Assembly: GCA_902634405.1 (NCBI GenBank)
Contig: CACPJY010000014.1
Location: 1 to 40,149, forward strand
Direction of reading: 5' to 3'
DNA: 40,149 nt
Source of the DNA: an uncultured Synechococcaceae cyanobacterium
GTDB lineage: Bacteria; Cyanobacteriota; Cyanobacteriia; PCC-6307; Cyanobiaceae
Each line of letters begins with the position of its first letter. Position 1 is the stretch's first letter. The position numbers and the translations under genes are program-made. Positions 16,786-22,966 of the stretch are shown piece after piece. The notes beneath the pieces are model-generated. The model made no database searches. It was not told the DNA's origin and was given only the letters and a program-made list of their open reading frames with translations.

Positions 16786-18406
16786 TAGCATTTAGGCAAG
16801 CTCTTCTACAGATAGACATCATTGTGAGAGTTGGGCTTTGCCAACCTGATGTTGGCCAGCAGGCACCATCAACTACAAGAACATTTTGGCAACGCCAGAG
16901 ACGGTTCCATTTGTCGACAACACTGGAATTTTCATTTGAGCCCATAGGAGCTCCTCCTACTTCATGTATGTAATAACCAGGCGGAGGGGCTGAATCTTGA
17001 AGTGCAATCGCTTTAGAAATAAATGGTTCAATAAATGGCATTTTTATTAGATCTTTTAAAGGCAAGATATCTCCTCCAGAGACTGAGACTATTTCACTAA
17101 TTGTGTTTTGCATGTCATTAAACATTGTCTTTTCATTTTCATTCCATTTACAATCAATATGAGGGACATTCATTCCCCACTTATCTTGTTTATTTGAAAG
17201 GCTGACTTTGTTTGCTTTGGAAGGTAGAACTTCTCCATGGGCTATAAGGAACCCTATTGCAGAGTGAGGCTTTCTTTTTAGGAATCTAGGGGGTTCAAAA
17301 CGGTCTACGCCTCCCCATATTCCATAGTTTCTTAGAAAAGGTTTGTTTGTTGCACTTTTGGTTTTGGGATCAAAAGGAATTAAAAAGCTTCCTGCTCCAG
17401 ATAATGTTTCATTACTAGGTGAGAATTTTTCTTCATAGGGAAGTGAGAAAAATCTACAAGTAGATATATGATCCATTAAAAAACAGCCTAAACTCCCTGA
17501 TGGATCTACAAAACCATTGTCAGAGTTTTTCTCTTCAGAATTAAGTAGAATTCTTATGCTTTGAATTGTTGAAGAACATAGTACTATTAAATTAGCTTTT
17601 ATCTCACACCTTTCTCCATTAAGTTGATTAACTACTACTACACCTTTGGCATTGGCTTTGTCTGGACTTAATGTAAATCTCTCAACCATGTGATTAGAGA
17701 TGATCTCCACCTTTCCTGTCTCCAAAGCTAATTTTAGGGAGCTCCCAGGACTACTTGATCTTGGCCAGGTATTTGGAGATAGAGGTTTTGATGAACTAAA
17801 ACCTCTAGAATGTATTAATTTGTACCCAAATTCTGAACTGATTCTTTTCGCAATTTGCTCTTCACTCTTGGTAAAAGGTAAGGGATCTATGTAATTACCA
17901 TCTGGTAGAAATGTAAGTTTATCTTTGTTTCCATGAACAACTAGTAATTTTTCTAAGAAGCTATAATGAGGTTCAAGTTCTTTATATCCAATAGGCCACT
18001 TAGGCCCGAAACCATCTTTTTCTGAGGCTTTAAATTCACTATCAGAAAGTCTAAGGGTTATGCCACCCCAAGTAAGGCTTCTTCCGCCCACTTGATGTCC
18101 TTGAGACCAAAGATAAGGCTTGTTTGGAGGATAGGTGTAAGGATGATTTTTTTCATTAGAATATAGATCTGGATTAGCTTTCCAATAGCCTGGATGTTGA
18201 GCCTGATTTGATTTTTCCCCACTCACTAGACCATTTATTCGCTTAAGAGTATTTAAAGGTTCTGATCCGAAGGCTTTTTGTGCTGTTAAATCAGGACCAG
18301 CTTCAATTATTAATACTCGAACACCAGCTTTTGCAAAAGTTAGCGCAGCAATACCTCCTGTAGCTCCTGAGCCAATCACTATTACTTCATAGGGGCTTTT
18401 ATTCAA
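16766..18406 (-). CDS. GMC-family FAD-dependent oxidoreductase
   Basis: The 546-residue enzyme oxidises an unknown alcohol or sugar. The N-terminus is the FAD Rossmann motif VIVIGSGATGGIAALTFAKA with the acidic ribose-binding residue in LIIEAGPD. The family motif GGRSLTWGGITLRL follows near residue 113. The C-terminal domain shows the active-site histidine region HEVGGAPMGS and LVVDGACWPTSGWQSPTLT; in many GMC enzymes the last motif is NPTLT, with asparagine as one catalytic residue, and serine stands here. It has no signal peptide. It diverges from the small Nif11-like gene with 48 bases between starts. Confidence 0.9.
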   Translation of the reverse strand: MNKSPYEVIVIGSGATGGIAALTFAKAGVRVLIIEAGPDLTAQKAFGSEPLNTLKRINGLVSGEKSNQAQHPGYWKANPDLYSNEKNHPYTYPPNKPYLWSQGHQVGGRSLTWGGITLRLSDSEFKASEKDGFGPKWPIGYKELEPHYSFLEKLLVVHGNKDKLTFLPDGNYIDPLPFTKSEEQIAKRISSEFGYKLIHSRGFSSSKPLSPNTWPRSSSPGSSLKLALETGKVEIISNHMVERFTLSPDKANAKGVVVVNQLNGERCEIKANLIVLCSSTIQSIRILLNSEEKNSDNGFVDPSGSLGCFLMDHISTCRFFSLPYEEKFSPSNETLSGAGSFLIPFDPKTKSATNKPFLRNYGIWGGVDRFEPPRFLKRKPHSAIGFLIAHGEVLPSKANKVSLSNKQDKWGMNVPHIDCKWNENEKTMFNDMQNTISEIVSVSGGDILPLKDLIKMPFIEPFISKAIALQDSAPPPGYYIHEVGGAPMGSNENSSVVDKWNRLWRCQNVLVVDGACWPTSGWQSPTLTMMSICRRACLNAIRPLDE

Positions 18407-18454
18407 TAGGGATTAAACTCCTTTAATTAGTCTAACCTTGATTAAGTTGGTTAT

Positions 18455-18790
18455 ATGGAATTAGAAAATTTACCTGTCAAAGAAAAACTCAAATTACTTG
18501 TTGAGTCACTTGATGGAGCTGAGAAAACCAATCGGAGCTTGTCTCAGTGTAAGGATTCAGAAGCAATGCTCGATGTTCTTCTTGATATCTCATCTGAGTT
18601 AAAATTGGGGCTGACTCGTGATGACTTGACGCAGAACCCACCAATACGTGATTGGATTTGGTGGAAAAATAAAGAAGCCTTAGTAAATTTGGGCGATGAA
18701 AACCTTCGTTATCAAGGTGATAGTTCAGGAAAGACAAGATGGGACTCTTGGACTATTAGCTTTTTTAAATTTTTACGAATTTGGCGTTGA
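18455..18790 (+). CDS. Small hypothetical protein, possibly Nif11-like
   Basis: The 111-residue product has an N-terminal helical region of the style seen in Nif11-type domains (CKDSEAMLDVLLDIS, then LGLTRDDLTQ, residues 32-60), followed by a Trp-rich segment (IRDWIWWKNKEAL) and a basic C-terminus (FFKFLRIWR). Nif11 domains serve as leader peptides for ribosomally made peptides in some Prochlorococcus, but here no double-glycine cleavage site and no Cys/Ser/Thr-rich core follow, so it is not an obvious precursor. The resemblance is weak and by eye. It stands alone, divergent from the GMC gene. Confidence 0.6.
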   Translation: MELENLPVKEKLKLLVESLDGAEKTNRSLSQCKDSEAMLDVLLDISSELKLGLTRDDLTQNPPIRDWIWWKNKEALVNLGDENLRYQGDSSGKTRWDSWTISFFKFLRIWR

Positions 18791-18926
18791 ACTAAAGAAT
18801 TGATCGCGAAAGCTGTGATGCTTCAAAGTAATAGATTAAAGTTATAATAGATTTAGCTTAAGTGCCCAAAAAACAATCATATCAATAGTTTTAGGCCAGT
18901 TAAATGCTATGACCACAAGCTGGTCA

Positions 18927-19619
18927 TTACGGCTTACTCTTTTGAAGATCTGTTCTAAGTTTATCAATAGTTGCCTTTTCTCCAATTAAGTTTTTGAGAT
19001 CCTTTGGAGGCAGCCAACTTCTATTAGCCCCATTTTTAAAGGCAAAGCGAAGGAATTCTGCGGCGTATTGGATCCTCAGTCGTCGGCTTGCTGAACCAGG
19101 TTCTCCTCCGTGACGTTCAATTAGGGCTTTTAACACCGAGTAGCCATTAGATACACGAGTTTCGCTAGTGAGAATAAGTAATGTGCGGTCAATAGGGGTT
19201 CGGTAGTTTCGATTCCAAACTCGTGACCCTTTCTTCCCCTGACTTGTTTTATGTGATTTGAATTTTCTAGCTAGTTGCTCCCAGTCGAATGAACTATTTA
19301 ATCCAGATCCGTTCTTTTGTCTCACTAGCTCATATGCCTCAGCTAAACCCTTCTCTTGAGATTTCATTATTAGTGAGATATCGGTGGAGATTTTCAATAT
19401 CCATCCAGAACTTGTGCCTACCCATGGAACAAAATCCGGATCGCTCTTGGCTTTTGGTCCAAGAACAATGCTAGTTCGGTTGCCATCATTCAAACGTACC
19501 GTCAGCTGAACTTTTTGAACAAGACCTTTCCCTATGCCCCTGACCATCCATCCATCGCCACATTCCTGTCGAATTTCTTCGCGGAGGGAGTTGATCCATT
19601 TCGAAGGCTTATCTGGCAT
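18927..19619 (-). CDS. Recombinase-like protein lacking a catalytic domain (probable integrase remnant or DNA-binding derivative)
   Basis: The 230 residues resemble the N-terminal arm and core-binding part of picocyanobacterial tyrosine recombinases: a basic start (SKWINSLREEIRQECGDGW), then WEQLARKFKSHKTSQGKKGS, and a helical core-binding-like segment (SRRLRIQYAAEFLRFAFKNG, then LPPKDLKNLIG). The protein stops at KATIDKLRTDLQKSKP, where the catalytic domain with its Arg-His-Arg-Tyr set would normally begin. I find no such motif downstream on the minus strand. It is therefore either a decayed integrase or a shortened DNA-binding protein. The family assignment is a judgement by eye and not certain. 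Confidence 0.55.
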   Translation of the reverse strand: MPDKPSKWINSLREEIRQECGDGWMVRGIGKGLVQKVQLTVRLNDGNRTSIVLGPKAKSDPDFVPWVGTSSGWILKISTDISLIMKSQEKGLAEAYELVRQKNGSGLNSSFDWEQLARKFKSHKTSQGKKGSRVWNRNYRTPIDRTLLILTSETRVSNGYSVLKALIERHGGEPGSASRRLRIQYAAEFLRFAFKNGANRSWLPPKDLKNLIGEKATIDKLRTDLQKSKP

Positions 19620-19662
19620 TATTTTTTATTGAATACAAATAGGGGAAGTGGTTGGCCTATCA

Positions 19663-19803
19663 TTAGCCATCCAACCTTTCTGCATAGTCTCTTAAAACCT
19701 CTGCCATTTTGTGGGGCGGAATTTCTTGCTGATATTCCCTACATAAATCAAAAAACTTGTTTAGAAATTCCTTCATGGGGTTTAGTTTCTTTTCTTCAGT
19801 CAT
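19663..19803 (-). CDS. 46-residue small hypothetical protein
   Basis: The minus-strand frame from ATG 19803 to TAA 19663 encodes a soluble, charged, helical peptide containing KEFLNKFFDLCREYQQEIPP and HKMAEVLRDYAERLDG. The amphipathic pattern and the helix-breaking IPP between two helices look like a real folded small protein rather than noise. There is no strong ribosome-binding site. It lies 43 bases upstream of the recombinase-like gene on the same strand and may share its transcript. I do not recognise a named family. Confidence 0.55.
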   Translation of the reverse strand: MTEEKKLNPMKEFLNKFFDLCREYQQEIPPHKMAEVLRDYAERLDG

Positions 19804-19989
19804 TTCGAGTCTAAAAAGTGTGAAAATGGTGTGAATGGCTTTTGAGAATCCATTAAAAAGCCTTGCTGCTTCTTAAATTCATATGTGCACTCGCTGGTGT
19901 TGATTTCTGTTATAAGCTTAAGCCTTGGCGATAAGGGCTGGTTCGCATGAATTGTTAAAGCTTATTTGCTTTTTCTCTCAGGGAGTTTA
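19804..19989 (+). promoter_or_regulatory. Divergent promoter region and leader of the metallophosphoesterase pair
   Basis: A TTATAA at 19910-19915 is a plausible -10 element. It is followed by an imperfect hairpin-forming stretch (AAGCTTAA at 19915-19922 against TTAAAGCTT at 19955-19963) and by GGGAG (19981-19985), the ribosome-binding site that picks the ATG at 19990 for the first phosphoesterase. No -35 element is clear. Confidence 0.35.
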
Positions 19990-20955
19990 ATGAGTAGTTT
20001 TTCAGCTAAGCAAATTAGTAAAGGCACATTAGCCTTGTTCCTCCTTAGCTTTGGCTTTTTGACTATTTTCTTTGTTCAAAATAAGCATGCGTACAAGACA
20101 TTAAAAATAAACACATATGACCTGATTACTATGTTTTATGATTGGCGAAATACTAGTAGATCAATTACAAAATGCCATATACCAGAGATTAAAGACATTC
20201 CAAAGAATTCAATTCTAGTAATTGGCCATGCTTATGGGAGTCAAAACAACAAAAGTGGTTTTCTTTCTAATAAAGTCAAGAGACTCTTAGATTCAAATAA
20301 AACAAAAGCTAAAAATCTTATTTTCTTGGGAGACTTGTTTAAGATCCCAAGTAGGTTGCGTTGGCAGAATTTGGCAAAGACATATCAGGGAAAATTTAAT
20401 ATATTAATAGCCCCTGGCAATCATGATGTCGGCCAAAATGGAACTCAAAACCCCCTTAGAGATATTTTCTTTAAATCCGCTTTTAATCAAGAAAGGAAAA
20501 TATATCCCTTCAAAGAGACAATAAATGGAATTACTTTTATTATTGAAGACAGTTCTTCTAATCAAAGACAGGTTTCAGAAGCTGCAATCACTGCTCTCAA
20601 TGAAATGCCACAATCTCAAGAAGTAATTGTTGCGATGCATCACTTGCCAATAAGAGAGTTTTATAATCAATCAAATATCAAGATGGAGAGGAATCATGCC
20701 AGATCTGATGATTTAACTAATATGATTACTCGTAATGTGACTATCCTGGCAGGAGATACAGGAGTAAAAGGACCGTCAACTTCTTGCTTTCAGAATAAAC
20801 ACATACGATTCATAGCAAATGGCGTTGGCGAGAGGAATTCTGATGAAGTTTTAATTATTTACGAAAAAAATATTTTCTCTTTGAATTTGGATAGGTTTCT
20901 AGATTCAGCTCAAGCTTCTGCAAAAAACAGAATTTTTATCAATGTCACGAATTAA
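19990..20955 (+). CDS. Membrane-anchored divergent metallophosphoesterase, copy 1
   Basis: The 321-residue protein has one N-terminal helix (TLALFLLSFGFLTIFFV, residues 13-29), so the rest faces the periplasm or lumen. Calcineurin-like landmarks are present in order: ILVIGHAYGS (75-84), LIFLGDLFK (110-118), APGNHDVG (141-148) and AMHHLP (215-220). The usual first DxH is replaced by GHxxG and the final GHxH by AGDTG (254-258), so metal binding must differ from textbook enzymes. Cysteines at 62 and 266 bracket the domain. The ATG at 19990 is chosen over an upstream TTG because of GGGAG. It overlaps copy 2 by 14 bases. Confidence 0.8.
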   Translation: MSSFSAKQISKGTLALFLLSFGFLTIFFVQNKHAYKTLKINTYDLITMFYDWRNTSRSITKCHIPEIKDIPKNSILVIGHAYGSQNNKSGFLSNKVKRLLDSNKTKAKNLIFLGDLFKIPSRLRWQNLAKTYQGKFNILIAPGNHDVGQNGTQNPLRDIFFKSAFNQERKIYPFKETINGITFIIEDSSSNQRQVSEAAITALNEMPQSQEVIVAMHHLPIREFYNQSNIKMERNHARSDDLTNMITRNVTILAGDTGVKGPSTSCFQNKHIRFIANGVGERNSDEVLIIYEKNIFSLNLDRFLDSAQASAKNRIFINVTN

Positions 20956-21907
20956 TCCTTTCAGCACAAATAATTTAGTCTGTTTATTTACTGCCGTCAT
21001 TGCAGGATTATTTGTGGCTGTAGGAATCCAAGAATTAGCCAGACGAATTAATTTTGACATGCTTTTTAAAAGACTAAGCTACCATGAGAATGCTTTGATA
21101 TCTAAAGGCATTTCCAGCTACAGCCATGAACTGCCTCAATGCGAAATTCCTCTTATAACTAATATTCCTGATCATTCAACTATTCTAATAGGCCATGTTT
21201 TTGGTGGTGAATATATGTATAAAAAGGATACTCAATTATTCCACCCAAATATACAAAAATTCCTTAATTACCTGACTAAAAGTAATGACATTACCCTTAT
21301 TTTTGCAGGAGATGTATTTCATGAACCCACAGAAGAGAAATGGAATAAGTTAAAGAATACTTATGGCATTGGAATGGAAATTCATGTTTCTCCTGGTAAC
21401 CATGATGCAGGTATTGCATATTTAGATAATCCTTATGCTGATATTTTCTATGCGACATCTTTTGGACAGAAAGGTTTTCCTTATACAATTAATAAATCAG
21501 GATTTTCTTTATATATCGGAGATAGTGCTCGTAATGGTTCAAACCTTTCACGAGACGAAGTTAATTTTCTATCTAATGATTTAAGTAGATTATCTAAAAT
21601 CTTGATTAGGCATCACGCGCCTTTTAAGGAATTAAGGACTATGGCAAATATGTCATTGAGTCATCGGAGTATTACAGGGCAACAGCATCAGTACATAGAA
21701 GATGATATTGACTCTATAGATAACTATTCCACTAAATCATATGAAAACTCTACAATAATTGTAGGAGATGCTGGTGAAAAGTTAGATGGAAGGATATTTT
21801 GTACTCGCTATAACACATTGAGGTTGATCATGATAGGTTTTGGGAATTCTTATTCTGGGGATGTTTTAGTGATCACCAATGGCAATATTTTCAAATATCA
21901 AATATGA
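20942..21907 (+). CDS. Membrane-anchored divergent metallophosphoesterase, copy 2
   Basis: This paralogue has the same length as copy 1, 321 residues, and the same plan: one N-terminal helix (NLVCLFTAVIAGLFVAVGI), then ILIGHVFGG (81-89), IFAGDVFHEP (120-129), SPGNHDAG (150-157), IRHHAPF (222-228) and IVGDAGEK (273-280). The same non-standard first and last motifs are kept, so they are family features rather than decay. Cysteines at 67 and 287 match those of copy 1 and suggest a conserved disulfide. The start overlaps the end of copy 1 by 14 bases, so the pair is one transcriptional and probably translational unit. The substrate is unknown. Confidence 0.8.
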   Translation: MSRINPFSTNNLVCLFTAVIAGLFVAVGIQELARRINFDMLFKRLSYHENALISKGISSYSHELPQCEIPLITNIPDHSTILIGHVFGGEYMYKKDTQLFHPNIQKFLNYLTKSNDITLIFAGDVFHEPTEEKWNKLKNTYGIGMEIHVSPGNHDAGIAYLDNPYADIFYATSFGQKGFPYTINKSGFSLYIGDSARNGSNLSRDEVNFLSNDLSRLSKILIRHHAPFKELRTMANMSLSHRSITGQQHQYIEDDIDSIDNYSTKSYENSTIIVGDAGEKLDGRIFCTRYNTLRLIMIGFGNSYSGDVLVITNGNIFKYQI

Positions 21908-22226
21908 AATTTATTATAGTTAAAATGGACGTATTTTGTTTCCTTAGGAATTATCTTTGCGATGTACCTAAATTTTGGAGTATTAAGGCCAGTAAATATT
22001 AAAATGTTTAAATAAATAATTCGAACATCTTGATCTTTTGGTCTATTACAAGGAATTTAGCTTGAAGCGTCTAAATATAAGCAAGCCATCAACTATTGTT
22101 AACCTAGATTTAACTTAGTATTTGCCTTCTAATAACATTCTTTCGGTATTCTAATCATTACTATTCCTAATAGTATGCTTTTTTTAAAGCTTCTTGCACC
22201 TTGGAGTGTTTTAGGGAGCATAAGAA
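21908..22226. other. 319-base AT-rich gap before the DUF4956 gene
   Basis: Only short open frames are visible, the longest near the start being a 25-codon frame at about 21926. No clear terminator hairpin separates the phosphoesterase pair from the DUF4956 gene, and no strong promoter stands out. GGGAG at about 22214 serves as ribosome-binding site for the next gene. Confidence 0.4.
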
Positions 22227-22955
22227 ATGGTATTTTATATTAACCCTTATTTACCTTTAGCCTCATTAAACTTGGAGAACTCTCAACTTACTAGCCTCGT
22301 TTCTGAATCTATTTCTATTGGATTTTGGGATGGCCTATTGATTTTATGTCTTTCCGCTATCGCGGGATATCTTCTTAGGATTATTTTTCGACGTTATTCG
22401 ATAACCTATTCTTCAAAAGAGGAGTTTGGCAATACTATTCTAATAGTAACCATTGGTGTTTCAGCATTAATAGCAGTTGTGAAATCTTCACTTGCTTTGT
22501 CCTTAGGCCTTGTAGGAGCTTTGTCTGTTGTAAGGTTTAGAACTGCTGTAAAGGAACCTTTTAATCTTGCTTATGTATTCTTTGCTATATGCATTGGTAT
22601 CTCAATAGGTGCCTCACAGTTTTTATTTGCATTGATGTTACTTCTAGTAGGCGCAATATCTGTTTACCTGATTTATCATCGCGGTCCTCATAGATTTAAG
22701 CCTAGCCTCTATACTATGGATACATTAGTTATTCAATCCAAAGATCTAATAAATTCAGGGGACCTAGCTTCTCTTATTAGTCAGTCATTTGAGGATTTTT
22801 CTATTGTCTCTTACAGCACTTGCCCAGAGGATGGTACGTCTATGACTGCAAGAGTTAACACTTCTGGTATAGCAAAGATTGATCTTTTTAAAGAAAATAT
22901 AGAAAATAATTATCCCTCAATTTATTTTTCATTCTTTAATTCTTTGACTCACTAA
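22227..22955 (+). CDS. DUF4956 membrane protein
   Basis: The 242-residue protein has about four membrane helices in its first 150 residues (from LLILCLSAIAGYLLRIIF to LFALMLLLVGAISVYLIYH) and a soluble C-terminal domain of some 90 residues. The hallmark of DUF4956 is present: LVGALSVVRFRTAVKEPFNL, with GLVGALSxVRFR at the end of a helix. The function is unknown, but the family is frequently encoded beside CotH and VTC-domain genes, exactly as here. It precedes the CotH gene by 11 bases on the same strand. A role as membrane platform or transporter for the product of the VTC protein is inference. Confidence 0.9.
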   Translation: MVFYINPYLPLASLNLENSQLTSLVSESISIGFWDGLLILCLSAIAGYLLRIIFRRYSITYSSKEEFGNTILIVTIGVSALIAVVKSSLALSLGLVGALSVVRFRTAVKEPFNLAYVFFAICIGISIGASQFLFALMLLLVGAISVYLIYHRGPHRFKPSLYTMDTLVIQSKDLINSGDLASLISQSFEDFSIVSYSTCPEDGTSMTARVNTSGIAKIDLFKENIENNYPSIYFSFFNSLTH

Positions 22956-22966
22956 TAAATTATAAA

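Noticed and set aside
19515-19814. Plus-strand open frame of 99 codons
   Set aside because: It overlaps the recombinase-like gene and the 46-residue gene in antisense and has no recognisable features.
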